Notes: generated by a model not told the origin, from the sequence alone. Counted from the first letter of the stretch, positions 17,508-27,159 are shown. The stretch is DNA of 64,000 bases from Franconibacter helveticus LMG 23732 (GCF_000463115.2 NZ_AWFX01000045.1:62001-126000), one strand, 5' to 3'. Translations and numbers: made by a program.

Positions 17508-19805
17508 TCAGAGCAATTCAAAAGCGCCCTGTTTCACCCGGGCGGAATCAAGCCCGATAAAGACGTTGAACTTGCCCGGTTCGGCATCGTACTTCATGCG
17601 CGCGTTCCAGAATTTCAGCGCGTCGATGTCGATGGGGAAGCTCACGGTCTGGCTTTCGCCTGGCTTCAGCGTCACTTTCTCAAAGCCGCGCAACTGCTTC
17701 ACCGGACGGCTGATTGACGCGGTCACGTCCTGCAAGTACATCTGCACCGCCGTCGCTCCTTCCCGCTTACCGGTATTAGTGACCGTAACGCTTGCCGTTA
17801 CCGTGCCGTCGCGCTTCATGGTGGGGGCGGAAAGCTTCACGTCAGACACGCTGAAAGTGGTGTAGCTCAGGCCGTAGCCGAACGGATAAAGCGGGCCGTT
17901 GGCTTCATCAAAGTAGCGTGAGGTGTACTTGTTCGGTTTTTCCGGGTTATACGGGCGACCGGTATTCAGGTGGCTGTAATAAACCGGGATCTGCCCTACC
18001 GAGCGCGGGAAAGAGATCGGCAGCTTGCCGGAAGGGTTGTAGTCGCCAAACAGGACGTCGGCAATGGCGTTGCCGCCCTCGGTGCCGGCAAACCACGTTT
18101 CAAGGATCGCATCCGCCTGCTGATTTTCTTTCACCAGCGCCAGCGGGCGACCGTTCATCAGCACCAGCACCAGCGGTTTGCCGGTGGCTTTCAGCGCGGC
18201 AATCAGGTCGCGCTGGCTCTGCGGGATGGTGAGATCGGTACGGCTGGAGGCTTCATGCGCCATGCCCTGCGCCTCGCCGACAGCGGCCACCACCACATCC
18301 GCCTGCTGCGCCGCTTTGACCGCTTCGTCAATCATCGCCTGCGGTGAGCGCTCGTCCACTTTCACCGCCTCTTCATACTGGTTCAGGAAGGTGACGATCT
18401 CTTTATCATTGGTAAGGTTAGCGCCTTTGGCGTAAATAATTTTTGCTTTATCGCCCACGGCGTTTTGCATGCCGGTCAGCAACGTGACGGATTGATCGGT
18501 TACGCCAGCGGCGGACCAGCTGCCCATCATGTCGCGCTTGCTGTCGGCAAGCGGCCCTACCACGGCGATGGTGCCCGATTTTTTCAGCGGCAGCGTATCG
18601 AGACGGTTTTTCAGCAATACCACGCTTTCACGCGCCACCTTGCGGGCATCGTCGCGGTGCAGGCGGCTTTCCGCGTTGGTATCCTGCGGGTCGGAGCCTT
18701 TCGGGCCCAGATGGCTGTACGGATCGTTAAACAGCCCCATGTCATATTTCACATTCAGCACATGGCGGGCGGCTTCATCCAGTTCAGCCATGGTGACTTT
18801 GCCGCTTTTGATGAGATTGGGTAAGTATTTGCTGTAATACTCATCGGCCATGCTCATGTCGACGCCAGACTTAATCGCCACGCGCACCGCATCTTCCGGG
18901 TCGGACGCCGTCCCGTGTTTGATGAGCTCTTTGATGGCGCCATGGTCGGAAATAGTGATGCCTTTAAAGCCCCACTCGCCGCGCAGCAAATCTTTCAACA
19001 GCCATGGATCGGAAGAGGCAGGCGAGCCGTTCAGCGAGTTAAGCGCAATCATCACCCCGCCGCTGCCCGCATCCAGCGCCGTCTTATAAGGCGGCATATA
19101 GTCGTTGAACAGGCGTTGCGGGCTCATATCAACCGTGTTGTACTCTTTGCCCCCTTCCACCGCGCCGTAAGCGGCAAAGTGCTTAACGCTGGTCATAACC
19201 GAATAGCGGTCCGCCGGGCTTTTGCCCTGCATCGCTTCGACCATGGTTTTGCCCATCATGGCGGTCAGGTATGTATCCTCGCCAAACCCTTCCGAGCCAC
19301 GGCCCCAGCGAGGGTCGCGGGTAATGTCCACCATCGGCGCCCAGGTCATATTCAGACCGTCGTCCGCCGCTTCATAAGCGGAAATGCGGCCAACGTTTTT
19401 CACCGCCTCCAGGTTAAAGGTAGAAGCAAGGCCAAGGCTAATGGGAAAAACGGTGCGCTGGCCATGTACCACGTCGTAGGCGAAGAAGAGCGGGATTTTG
19501 GTGCGGCTCAGTTCCATGACCTGATCCTGCATCACGCGGATATCAGGACGCGTCACCGTGTTAAAAATCGCCCCTACCTGGCCCTGTTTAATCATTTCAC
19601 GAACGGCTTCTTTCGGGGTGTCCGGCCCGACGCTGATTAACCGCAGCTGGCCGATTTTCTCATCGGTGGTCATTTTTTTGAGTAAATCGGTAACAAACGC
19701 ATCCCGCGCTTCGGGCGTCAGCGGATGGTTGCCGAACATTTCGGAAGCCAGAGCCGGTTGCAGCGCGAGGCTGACGGCCATACCTACAGAACAAAGCCAT
19801 TTCAT
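17508..19805 (-). CDS. bglX: Periplasmic beta-glucosidase
   Basis: A glycoside hydrolase family 3 enzyme that releases terminal glucose from beta-glucosides in the periplasm. The 765-residue product equals E. coli BglX. A signal peptide (MKWLCSVGMAVSLALQPALA) is followed by the GH3 barrel with KHFAAYGA and the nucleophile motif GITISDHGAI (Asp near 287). The second GH3 domain contains VVGPLADSKRDMMGSW, and a fibronectin III-like C-terminal domain spans about 660-765 (VTNTGKREGATAVQMYLQD). The frame stays open 92 codons upstream, but the ATG at 19805 begins the signal peptide. Confidence 0.97.
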   Translation of the reverse strand: MKWLCSVGMAVSLALQPALASEMFGNHPLTPEARDAFVTDLLKKMTTDEKIGQLRLISVGPDTPKEAVREMIKQGQVGAIFNTVTRPDIRVMQDQVMELSRTKIPLFFAYDVVHGQRTVFPISLGLASTFNLEAVKNVGRISAYEAADDGLNMTWAPMVDITRDPRWGRGSEGFGEDTYLTAMMGKTMVEAMQGKSPADRYSVMTSVKHFAAYGAVEGGKEYNTVDMSPQRLFNDYMPPYKTALDAGSGGVMIALNSLNGSPASSDPWLLKDLLRGEWGFKGITISDHGAIKELIKHGTASDPEDAVRVAIKSGVDMSMADEYYSKYLPNLIKSGKVTMAELDEAARHVLNVKYDMGLFNDPYSHLGPKGSDPQDTNAESRLHRDDARKVARESVVLLKNRLDTLPLKKSGTIAVVGPLADSKRDMMGSWSAAGVTDQSVTLLTGMQNAVGDKAKIIYAKGANLTNDKEIVTFLNQYEEAVKVDERSPQAMIDEAVKAAQQADVVVAAVGEAQGMAHEASSRTDLTIPQSQRDLIAALKATGKPLVLVLMNGRPLALVKENQQADAILETWFAGTEGGNAIADVLFGDYNPSGKLPISFPRSVGQIPVYYSHLNTGRPYNPEKPNKYTSRYFDEANGPLYPFGYGLSYTTFSVSDVKLSAPTMKRDGTVTASVTVTNTGKREGATAVQMYLQDVTASISRPVKQLRGFEKVTLKPGESQTVSFPIDIDALKFWNARMKYDAEPGKFNVFIGLDSARVKQGAFELL

Positions 19806-20001
19806 AGGATTAACTCTCTTTGGTAAGCATCCGCGCCGCAAAGCGACACGGTAAAAATAAGGAGTGCAGTGTGCCATAAGCATAACAAGGTAAGAAGATT
19901 CGTTGCGATTTGTGCGCTGATTTTTCGACGTTTTAAGACTCCTGGCCAAATTCAGCGCTATGCTTAGAGACGATGATTTTTCCCGCCACAAGGAGTGGAA
20001 C

Positions 20002-21753
20002 ATGTCCCTCAGCGCACAGCACAATCCGCATCCCTTCATCAGCGAATTAACCCGCCTCGTTGGCGCCAGCCAGCTGCTCACCGACCCGGCGAAAACCGCC
20101 CGCTACCGTAAAGGCTTCCGCTCAGGCCAGGGCGACGCGCTGGCGGTGGTTTTTCCGGGTACGCTGCTCGAATTATGGCGCGTTCTGAACGCCTGCGTGC
20201 AGCACGACAAAATTATTCTGATGCAGGCGGCCAATACCGGGTTGACCGAAGGTTCGACGCCGAACGGCAATGATTACGACCGAGAGATCGTCATCATCAG
20301 CACGCTGCGTCTTGATAAGCTTCACCTGCTGGATAAAGGCAAGCAGGTGCTGGCTTACCCCGGCACCACGCTCTATCAGCTCGAAAAGGCGCTCAAGCCG
20401 CTCGGGCGCGAACCGCACTCTGTTATCGGCTCTTCGTGCATCGGCGCTTCGGTGATTGGCGGCATTTGCAATAATTCCGGCGGCGCGCTGGTGCACCGCG
20501 GCCCCGCTTATACCGAAATGTCGCTCTACGCGCAGATAGATGCCCAGGGCAAGCTGCATCTGGTTAACCATCTCGGCATTGAGCTTGGCGCCACGCCGGA
20601 GCAAATCCTCGGCGCGCTGGATGACGATCGCCTGAAAGAGGAGGCGGTGCGCTACGACAACCGCCAGGCCTCCGATCACCACTATATTGAGCGCGTGCGC
20701 GATATCGAGGCCGATACCCCGGCGCGTTATAACGCCGACCCGGACCGGCTTTTCGAAGCCTCCGGCTGCGCTGGCAAACTGGCGGTTTTCGCCGTGCGGC
20801 TGGATACGTTCGAAGCCGAAAAACGCCAGGGCGTGTTTTACATCGGCACCAACCAGCCGGAAGTGCTGACGGAAATTCGCCGCCACATTCTGGCGAATTT
20901 CAAAAACCTGCCGGTGGCGGGCGAGTATATGCATCGCGATATCTATGACATTGCCGAGCGCTACGGCAAAGATACCTTCCTGATGATAGATAAACTCGGC
21001 ACCGACAAAATGCCCCTGTTCTTTACCGCCAAAGGCCGCACCGACGCCTGGCTGGAAAGGGTGCCTTTTGTGAAGCCGCATTTCACTGACCGCATGATGC
21101 AGACGCTTGGCAATCTCTTCCCGCGCCACCTGCCGCCGCGCATGAAAAGCTGGCGCGATAAGTATGAGCATCATCTGCTGTTGAAAATGGCGGGCGACGG
21201 CATTGCCGAAGCGCGCGACTGGCTGGCGGACTTTTTCAAAACCGCCGAAGGCGATGTGTTTGCCTGTACCGCGGAAGAAGGCAGCAAGGCGTTCCTGCAC
21301 CGCTTTGCCGCGGCGGGCGCGGCGGTGCGCTATCACGCGGTGCACGCGGATGAAGTGGAAGATATTCTGGCGCTGGATATCGCCCTGCGGCGCAACGACA
21401 CCGACTGGTTTGAAACCCTGCCGCCGGAAATCGACAGCAAGCTGGTGCATAAGCTCTATTACGGCCACTTTTTCTGCCACGTTTTCCATCAGGATTACAT
21501 TGTGAAAAAAGGCGTTGACGCGCATGCGCTGAAAGAGCAAATGCTCGCCCTGCTGCGCGAGCGCGGCGCGCAATACCCCGCCGAGCATAACGTAGGGCAC
21601 CTTTATGAAGCCCCGGCGAGCTTAAAACAATTTTATAAGGCGAACGATCCGACAAACAGCATGAACCCCGGCATTGGCAAAACCAGTAAGCAAAAATACT
21701 GGGGCGAAGGGGTTACGTCTCCTGAAGGTGCTGAGAAACATCGGGCGATATAG
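20002..21753 (+). CDS. dld: Quinone-dependent D-lactate dehydrogenase
   Basis: Peripheral membrane FAD enzyme that oxidises D-lactate to pyruvate and passes electrons to ubiquinone. The product is 583 residues (571 in E. coli). It shows the FAD-binding type 4 domain with LMQAANTGLTEGSTPNGNDYDRE and SVIGSSCIGASVIGGICNNSGG. The Dld-specific membrane-binding region follows, and the C-terminal cap ends in GHLYEAPASLKQFYKANDPTNSMNPGIGKTSK. The ATG at 20002 has an AAGGAGTG ribosome site. It is divergent from bglX, as in E. coli. Confidence 0.97.
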   Translation: MSLSAQHNPHPFISELTRLVGASQLLTDPAKTARYRKGFRSGQGDALAVVFPGTLLELWRVLNACVQHDKIILMQAANTGLTEGSTPNGNDYDREIVIISTLRLDKLHLLDKGKQVLAYPGTTLYQLEKALKPLGREPHSVIGSSCIGASVIGGICNNSGGALVHRGPAYTEMSLYAQIDAQGKLHLVNHLGIELGATPEQILGALDDDRLKEEAVRYDNRQASDHHYIERVRDIEADTPARYNADPDRLFEASGCAGKLAVFAVRLDTFEAEKRQGVFYIGTNQPEVLTEIRRHILANFKNLPVAGEYMHRDIYDIAERYGKDTFLMIDKLGTDKMPLFFTAKGRTDAWLERVPFVKPHFTDRMMQTLGNLFPRHLPPRMKSWRDKYEHHLLLKMAGDGIAEARDWLADFFKTAEGDVFACTAEEGSKAFLHRFAAAGAAVRYHAVHADEVEDILALDIALRRNDTDWFETLPPEIDSKLVHKLYYGHFFCHVFHQDYIVKKGVDAHALKEQMLALLRERGAQYPAEHNVGHLYEAPASLKQFYKANDPTNSMNPGIGKTSKQKYWGEGVTSPEGAEKHRAI

Positions 21754-21813
21754 TGCGCAAGACAACGGACGCGCTGTTTTCGGATTATTTTTCGTACTAG
21801 AGTAACGGCTCCT

Positions 21814-21836
21814 GCCGCAGGCGCCTTGTCTGCGGC
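21814..21836 (+). other. Inverted repeat after dld
   Basis: gccgcag / ctgcggc, a perfect 7-bp stem with a 9-base loop, lies 60 bases after dld and 26 before the next start. It has no T run. It may end the dld transcript or lie in the leader of the acetyltransferase gene. Confidence 0.35.
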
Positions 21837-21862
21837 TCACACAGCAAGGGAAGGAGCATAAT

Positions 21863-22420
21863 ATGTCCGTTGTCGAAATCCTGCCGACGACTGAGATAGC
21901 AATCCGCGACGTTACAGCGGAAGACGTAGATGCTATTACCTCAATTTATGGCTGGCACGTGCGTCATGGGCGCGCCTCGTTTGAAGAGATGGCGCCGGAT
22001 GCCGCGCAGATGGCCGGGCGCATTGAGCAAATCCAGCGTCAGGGGCTACCCTGGCTGGTCGCCACCCTCCACGGGGTGGTGGTCGGCTACTGCTACGCCA
22101 CCCTTTACCGTTCCCGTCCCGCCTACCGCTATACAGTGGAAGAATCTATTTATGTGGAAAACAGCATGCGCGGGCGCGGTATTGGCAGCGAACTGCTGGC
22201 GGCGTTAATTCACCGCTGCGAGGAGGGGCCGTGGCGACAGATGATCGCGGTCATTGGCGATGGCGAAAATAACCAGGGCTCGCACCGGCTGCACCGTCAG
22301 CAGGGTTTTGAGGTGGTGGGACACCTCAAAAGCGTGGGCTTCAAGCATGGCGACTGGCGCGATACCCTGATCATGCAGCGTCCGCTCAACAAAGGCGACT
22401 GGACGCTGCCGGGGAACTAA
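21863..22420 (+). CDS. Phosphinothricin/methionine-sulfoximine-type N-acetyltransferase
   Basis: A GNAT enzyme of 185 residues resembling the PAT/MnaT group, which acetylates L-phosphinothricin and L-methionine sulfoximine or sulfone. The pattern [20 protein letters not shown] near the start, RASFEE (about 44-49), [15 protein letters not shown]-like strand, and [14 protein letters not shown] (motif A) are typical, ending with [16 protein letters not shown]. The N-terminal 15 residues extend beyond the usual start, but the ATG at 21863 has an AAGGAG site. The stop overlaps the end of pbpG on the opposite strand by four bases. It is not at this site in E. coli K-12. Confidence 0.87.
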   Translation: MSVVEILPTTEIAIRDVTAEDVDAITSIYGWHVRHGRASFEEMAPDAAQMAGRIEQIQRQGLPWLVATLHGVVVGYCYATLYRSRPAYRYTVEESIYVENSMRGRGIGSELLAALIHRCEEGPWRQMIAVIGDGENNQGSHRLHRQQGFEVVGHLKSVGFKHGDWRDTLIMQRPLNKGDWTLPGN

Positions 22421-23367
22421 TCGTCCTGGGCGTTACCACCTGCGGCGCTGTTGCTTGCCATCTGCGCCGCTTTTTGTTTTTTGTAGCTTAACGCGGAAGC
22501 AGGAACCGGCGTCACTTTGCCCGTTTCAAGCCAGGTGCGCAGGCGGCTGGCATCGGCAAAATGGGTATACTTGCCAAACGCATCCATTACCACCAGCGAC
22601 ACCGGGCGGCCTTTAATTACCGTACGCATCACCAGACAATGGCCCGCCGCGTTGGTAAAGCCGGTTTTGGTCAGCTGGATATTCCAGTTCGGGCGATAAA
22701 CCAGATGGTTGGTATTGCGAAACGGCAGCGTATAGGCGGGATTAGAGAAGGTCGCCATATCTTCATGCGTGGTGCTGAGCTGGCCTATCAGCGGATACTG
22801 CTTGCTGGCAATGAGCAGCTTAGTGAGATCCCGCGCCGTTGAAACGTTATGAATGGACAGCCCCGTCGGCTCTACGTATCGGGTATGCGTCATGCCCAGC
22901 GCTTTCGCTTTGGCGTTCATGGCGCGGATAAACGCATCGTAGCCGCCCGGGTAATGGTGCGCCAGGCTCGCCGCCGCGCGGTTTTCGGAAGACATCAGCG
23001 CCAGCAGCAGCATATTTTTGCGGCTTATTTCGCTGTTCAGGCGCACGCGGGAGTAAATGCCTTTCATCTCCGGCGTGTGGCTGATATCCACCTTCAGCTT
23101 TTCATCGAGCGGCAAATGCGCATCCAGCACTACCATCGCGGTCATTACTTTGGTGATGGAGGCTATCGGGCGGATGAGATCCGGGTGGCTGGAATAGAGC
23201 ACCTTGTTGGTTTCAAGGTCGACAATCATGGCGCTGCCGGAAGCGATTTCCGGCTGGGCCGCCGTCACAGCAGCGGCAGGCGTTTTAGCGGCGAAGGCGT
23301 GCGGCGCAAAAGGCGCAGCCAGCATAAGCGTCAATGTTAACAACGAATGGCGGATTTTTTTCGGCAT
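22417..23367 (-). CDS. pbpG: D-alanyl-D-alanine endopeptidase (PBP7)
   Basis: A periplasmic low-molecular-weight penicillin-binding protein that cuts the D-Ala-mDAP cross-links of peptidoglycan. The 316-residue protein has a signal peptide (cut near AFA-AK) and all three active-site motifs: SITK with Ser70, SEN at 127-129 and KTG at 234-236 (peptidase S11 fold). The C-terminal 30 residues ([17 protein letters not shown]) are low-complexity and longer than needed. It is transcribed towards the acetyltransferase gene and overlaps it by four bases. Confidence 0.95.
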   Translation of the reverse strand: MPKKIRHSLLTLTLMLAAPFAPHAFAAKTPAAAVTAAQPEIASGSAMIVDLETNKVLYSSHPDLIRPIASITKVMTAMVVLDAHLPLDEKLKVDISHTPEMKGIYSRVRLNSEISRKNMLLLALMSSENRAAASLAHHYPGGYDAFIRAMNAKAKALGMTHTRYVEPTGLSIHNVSTARDLTKLLIASKQYPLIGQLSTTHEDMATFSNPAYTLPFRNTNHLVYRPNWNIQLTKTGFTNAAGHCLVMRTVIKGRPVSLVVMDAFGKYTHFADASRLRTWLETGKVTPVPASALSYKKQKAAQMASNSAAGGNAQDD

Positions 23368-23505
23368 GGTGTTTGTTCAGATTATTATTCACAAGCGTAA
23401 TGACGCACACCGTTACCGTTCAACATATTTATAACGGCAGCGGGCGCGGCATGATACTCCGGCGCCCTGCTAAACCGCTACTGGAGAATCGTGTCGAAAG
23501 CTTAC

Positions 23506-23529
23506 GTTGCCGGCGCTAACGCCAGCAAC
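23506..23529. other. Hairpin just downstream of yohC
   Basis: gttgc, a mismatch, ggcg / cgcc, a mismatch, gcaac around a ctaa loop, ending 10 bases beyond the yohC stop. It may mark the end of the yohC transcript, but has no convincing T run. Confidence 0.35.
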
Positions 23530-23538
23530 GCGCTTTCC

Positions 23539-24126
23539 TCAGAATAGCCGATATCCATAACCCCACAACACCACGGTCAGCGCCAGCAGGACTTCCAGCA
23601 CCAGCACGCCGATAGCAAGCGTCGAGCCCGAGAAATTCAGCCCCTCTTCCCGGTTGATGTTAAGGAAGGTAGGAATACCGATATAAAGCAGATAACCGGT
23701 GTAAAAGAGCGCAAGGGTACCTACCAGCGCGCAAAGCCAGACCACCGGATAAAGTGCCACCACGCCGCTTAAAAAGAGCGGAGTTGCGACATAGCCGGCA
23801 AAGACCATACAGCGCGCCAGCGAGGGACGCTGCGGCAGGCTGCGCGCCATCCACCAGATAACGCGGCCCATCACGGCCACGCCTGCCAGCATCAGCGCAT
23901 AAAAGAGTATGGCCAGAGAAAAACCGGTAACGAGCGAGAGCCGCACGACGTTGCCGTCGTCAAAATCCCAGCCGATCTGCGTAGTGCCGATAAAAGCGCA
24001 GACGACCGGAATAGCGGCCATTAACAGAACATGATGAGTGTAATGATGCGAAACGGTTTCGTTTTCGCGCCGGATGGTTTGCATTTCACGATCGGGATGG
24101 GAGAAGAGTCCCCAGACATGGTTCAT
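23539..24126 (-). CDS. yohC: Yip1-family inner membrane protein YohC
   Basis: The 195-residue protein has the same length and nearly the same sequence as E. coli YohC, with five predicted membrane segments after a hydrophilic N-terminus (MNHVWGLFSHPDREMQ). Conserved family blocks are HHYTHHVLLMAAIPVVCAF and FAGYVATPLFLSGVVALYP. Its function is unknown. It is divergent from yohD. Confidence 0.93.
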   Translation of the reverse strand: MNHVWGLFSHPDREMQTIRRENETVSHHYTHHVLLMAAIPVVCAFIGTTQIGWDFDDGNVVRLSLVTGFSLAILFYALMLAGVAVMGRVIWWMARSLPQRPSLARCMVFAGYVATPLFLSGVVALYPVVWLCALVGTLALFYTGYLLYIGIPTFLNINREEGLNFSGSTLAIGVLVLEVLLALTVVLWGYGYRLF

Positions 24127-24294
24127 AACGCCCCCTTAAGTCGCCCAGATAATGCGATGTTAAGTATAACGCACACAGCGATTAAAAATTGAGCAAAGCG
24201 CATTTTCCAGGCAGACAAACCCGTCGTTGAGCCCGTTGTGAATTTCAGGGTATATGCTTTAAGGAAAGCGTTAACAGGAGAACCGCTTACACCG

Positions 24295-24870
24295 ATGGAT
24301 ATCAACGCGTTAATTGCCCAGTATGGCTATGCAGCGCTGCTGGTCGGCAGCCTCGCGGAAGGCGAAACCATTACGCTTTTGGGCGGCGTGGCCGCGCATC
24401 AGGGATTATTGAAGTTCCCCCTGGTGGTGCTGGCGGTGGCGCTTGGCGGAATGATTGGCGACCAGGCGCTCTATCTTTTTGGCCGTCGCTTCGGCAACCG
24501 CGCGCTGACGCGTTTTTCCCGCCACCAGAAGAAAATTGACCGCGCCCAGCGGCTTATCCTGCGTTATCCGGTGTGGTTTGTTATCGGCACGCGCTTTATG
24601 TACGGCTTTCGCGTTATCGGCCCGCTGCTGATCGGCGCAAGCCGCGTACCGCCGAAACTCTTTTTGCCGTTGAATATTGTCGGCGCGCTGTTGTGGGCGC
24701 TGATTTTCACAACGCTTGGCTACGCGGGCGGTGAAATTATCGCCCCCTGGCTTGAGCGCATCGACCAGCATCTTAAACACGCAATCTGGCTGGTGCTTGC
24801 CGTAGGGATCGTCTTGCTGCTGCGCCTTTTGTTAAAACGGCGCAGCAGGAAGCGGGAAAATCAGGACTGA
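24295..24870 (+). CDS. yohD: DedA-family membrane protein YohD
   Basis: The 191-residue DedA/SNARE-associated family protein matches YohD (192 in E. coli). DedA proteins are now linked to flipping of polyisoprenyl or phospholipid carriers and to proton-driven homeostasis. The family motif FLGGxxxD-like ALGGMIGDQALYLFGRRFG (about 55-73) and GTRFMYGFRVIGPLLIGAS (about 99-117, with the conserved F/Y-x-R-x2-P/G region) are present. The start follows AGGAG by 14 bases, longer than usual, but no other in-frame start fits. The end overlaps yohF by 10 bases. Confidence 0.92.
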   Translation: MDINALIAQYGYAALLVGSLAEGETITLLGGVAAHQGLLKFPLVVLAVALGGMIGDQALYLFGRRFGNRALTRFSRHQKKIDRAQRLILRYPVWFVIGTRFMYGFRVIGPLLIGASRVPPKLFLPLNIVGALLWALIFTTLGYAGGEIIAPWLERIDQHLKHAIWLVLAVGIVLLLRLLLKRRSRKRENQD

Positions 24871-25634
24871 GGTTTAAACTGCGGGTTAGCGAGCATAAAG
24901 CCGCCGTCGACAATAAACGACTGACCGGTGGTATAACTGGCGTCTTCAGAACAAAGCCAGGCCACCAGGCTTGCAATCTCTTTGGTTTCACCCGGGCGCG
25001 CCAGCGGCACATTGGGTAATGAGCCCGGTTTCGCGTCGCCTTCCTGCATGTCGTTCATCGGCGTGGCAATCGCGCCCGGCGCGACGGAATTAACCAGTAT
25101 GTTGTAACTAACAAGCTCCAGCGCCATCGATTTTGTCAGCCCGCCCAGCGCATGCTTCGCAGCGGTATAGGCGCTTGCTTCCGGCAGCGGCGTGTGTTCA
25201 TGCACTGAGGTGATGTTGACAATGCGCCCGCCCTGCCCTTGTTTTACCATCGCCCGCGCGGCGATTTGCGAACAAAGAAACGCGCCGTGTACGTCAACGG
25301 TAAAAATTTGCTGCCAGTCGTTAAAATCGACCTCCAGAAACGGCGCTTTGTTCATGGCGCCCGCGTTATTAACCAGCGCGTCGATACGGCCAAAACGATC
25401 GATAAGCGTCTGAATGGCGTTCGCCCCGTCGGGCAGGTCGCTCAGGTTAAGCTGGATGGTTTCGGCGCGGCGTCCAAAGCTTTCCACCTCTTTCGCCGTC
25501 TCTTTCGCCCCGGATTCATCTTTATGCCAGGTGATCCCGACGTCGTATCCCTGTTTTGCGAGGTAAACCGCGCACTTCTTGCCAATGCCCGAATCTGACG
25601 CAGTGACAATCGCCACCTTGTTTGCAGAACTCAT
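24861..25634 (-). CDS. yohF: Short-chain dehydrogenase YohF
   Basis: An SDR-family NAD(P)-dependent oxidoreductase of 257 residues. The Rossmann motif TASDSGIGK (11-19), NNAG (about 87-90), and the catalytic Ser, Tyr and Lys in NITSVHEHTPLPEASAYTAAKHALGG are intact. The C-terminus is VDGGFMLANPQF, as in E. coli YohF, whose natural substrate is not well established (diacetyl/acetoin-type activity has been suggested). It is convergent with yohD. Confidence 0.93.
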   Translation of the reverse strand: MSSANKVAIVTASDSGIGKKCAVYLAKQGYDVGITWHKDESGAKETAKEVESFGRRAETIQLNLSDLPDGANAIQTLIDRFGRIDALVNNAGAMNKAPFLEVDFNDWQQIFTVDVHGAFLCSQIAARAMVKQGQGGRIVNITSVHEHTPLPEASAYTAAKHALGGLTKSMALELVSYNILVNSVAPGAIATPMNDMQEGDAKPGSLPNVPLARPGETKEIASLVAWLCSEDASYTTGQSFIVDGGFMLANPQFKPQS

Positions 25635-26090
25635 TGCGACCTCCGGTGTTTTCCAAAGAAGGAATAAGTATAGAAGAGGCCGGGAAACTGACCGCGTAAG
25701 TGAAAAAGCTTTTCAGTTCGCTTGTCATGCGGGGCTGCGCGCCAGCCATGCTTGCACAAGAGCGACTGCGCTCGCCAATGCCCTCGCTTTGCGCCATAAC
25801 TATCGCCCCGTCCACCCGCAGCGCCAGCCGTTTCGCCGGCACCAGCTTACCGAAAGCGAGCGCCGCTTTTTCTGGCCGCAGGGCCGCCGTCCAGACGACT
25901 ATCCGGGCCTGAGCGACCACGGCTTTTAACGCCTGGAGCAGGAAAGCGAGCGTAAGCCGGGCGGAGAAAACTGCCCGCAGCTGCCTGTTTTTCACGCAAC
26001 CGAACGTCATCGGGACGGCAAGCTCGCCACAAAAGGCTACGCTTTCCTTGTAGCATCAATATTTTGCTCACTACACAAGGAGAATTAGAG
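25635..26090. other. 456-base gap, no firm gene
   Basis: E. coli carries mdtQ (an outer-membrane efflux factor) in this neighbourhood; no trace of it is recognisable here. The plus-strand frame from about 25702 to 26088 is open apart from one TAA at 25927-25929, and its middle part (about 25760-25926) has a high third-position GC content like real genes nearby. It could be a decayed gene. I recognise no family. Confidence 0.4.
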
Positions 26091-26177
26091 ATGATGAAGC
26101 TACTGCTGTGGGCCATTCTGATTATTTTTATTATCGGGTTACTGGTGGTCACGGGCGTCTTTAAGATGATCTTCTGA
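26091..26177 (+). CDS. yohP: Small membrane protein YohP
   Basis: A 28-residue (or 27, see below) single-span inner membrane protein. The end LLVVTGVFKMIF matches E. coli YohP (27 residues), which has been used to show post-translational, SRP-assisted insertion of a tiny protein. Two ATG codons stand in tandem (26091, 26094). AAGGAG is 8 bases before the first, so I chose that; E. coli length matches the second. A 10-bp hairpin follows six bases after the stop. Confidence 0.9.
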   Translation: MMKLLLWAILIIFIIGLLVVTGVFKMIF

Positions 26178-26182
26178 CCAGA

Positions 26183-26206
26183 AGGGCGCCGCCTGCGCGG
26201 CGTCCT
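26183..26206. terminator. Hairpin between yohP and the metallo-hydrolase gene
   Basis: agggcgccgc / gcggcgtcct (10 pairs with one G-U, ctgc loop) lies six bases after yohP and three bases from the end of the opposing gene. It probably bounds both transcripts although a T run is missing. Confidence 0.5.
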
Positions 26207-26208
26207 GC

Positions 26209-27159
26209 TTACTGGCTTTGCAGGCTGCTGTAGTTAACCGGCACCCAGCGATACCCTTCCCCTGCTTTCTTCACCTTGCCAATACCCGGAAACGCAATGT
26301 GCGCCGAGGCGATCCAGACATTTTCGCGCGCCGCCATCGCCAGCGTCGCTTTACGTCTCTCCACCGCTTTCGCCTGATCGACATCAAAATGAATGGCCAC
26401 GTCGGGCTGGGGCATCTGCACCGCCTGTACATGGATGATATCGCCCCACAACAGCATGGTTTCCCCGCCGCGGCTGACCTGGTAAATCACGCTGCCCGGC
26501 GTGTGCCCGCCTGCCGGCAGCGCCTTAATACCCGCTATGATTTCAGCAGGCGCGGTGAAAGGCTTAAGCTTACCGGCATCGATAACCGGGCGCAGCGAAC
26601 GCGCCGACTCGGCAAAGGTATGTCGCTGGCTCTGTTCAACGTCACTTTCATGCGCCGGGTTCAGCCAGAAATCGACGTCGCGCTGATCCACGCGCACCGT
26701 GGCGTTGGGGAAAGCGGGCTTTCCGTCGTGCTGAACGCCGCCTGAGTGATCGGCATGAATATGCGTCAGCAGCACCGTATCAATCTGTTCCGGCGCAATG
26801 CCTGCCGCTCTCAGGTTCTCCAGCAGATGACCGCCCGCCTTACCAAAAAGCGGGCCTGCGCCGGTGTCGACCAGGATAAGCTGTTTGCCGGTGTTTATCA
26901 CATAAGCGTTAACAGAGGTTTCTGTTTGCGGCGTCATTGCCTGATCCGCCATTCGCTTTGAGAGCGTAGCGTGGTCGATATGCGTAAGCAGCTTTTCGCT
27001 GTCGATAACCACGGTGCCGTCAGAAACTGCGGTGATCTGCCAGTCGCCGAGCATCATGCGATAAAAGCCAGGCGCCTGGCTCGTCGCCATCGGCAGCGGT
27101 TTAGCCGTAACGCTAAAGGCGCACAGCAGAAGAGTGGCAAGCGTCAGCGTAAATTTCAT
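26209..27159 (-). CDS. Exported metallo-beta-lactamase-fold hydrolase
   Basis: The 316-residue product has a signal peptide (MKFTLTLATLLLCAFSVTA) and a metallo-beta-lactamase domain with the zinc motif THIHADHSGG (His133, His135, Asp137, His138). A further histidine lies in GHTPGSVIYQV, Asp in LLWGDIIHV, and the final histidine in ASAHIAFPG. Similar periplasmic proteins are annotated as lactonase-like or MBL-fold hydrolases; the substrate cannot be read from the sequence. The frame is open 90 codons upstream, but the ATG at 27159 begins the signal peptide. It is divergent from a LysR regulator that probably controls it. The pair is not at this place in E. coli. Confidence 0.87.
   Translation of the reverse strand: MKFTLTLATLLLCAFSVTAKPLPMATSQAPGFYRMMLGDWQITAVSDGTVVIDSEKLLTHIDHATLSKRMADQAMTPQTETSVNAYVINTGKQLILVDTGAGPLFGKAGGHLLENLRAAGIAPEQIDTVLLTHIHADHSGGVQHDGKPAFPNATVRVDQRDVDFWLNPAHESDVEQSQRHTFAESARSLRPVIDAGKLKPFTAPAEIIAGIKALPAGGHTPGSVIYQVSRGGETMLLWGDIIHVQAVQMPQPDVAIHFDVDQAKAVERRKATLAMAARENVWIASAHIAFPGIGKVKKAGEGYRWVPVNYSSLQSQ

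Noticed and set aside
20173-21600. 475-codon open frame antisense to dld
   Set aside because: Same codon-bias effect; dld on the plus strand is unmistakable.
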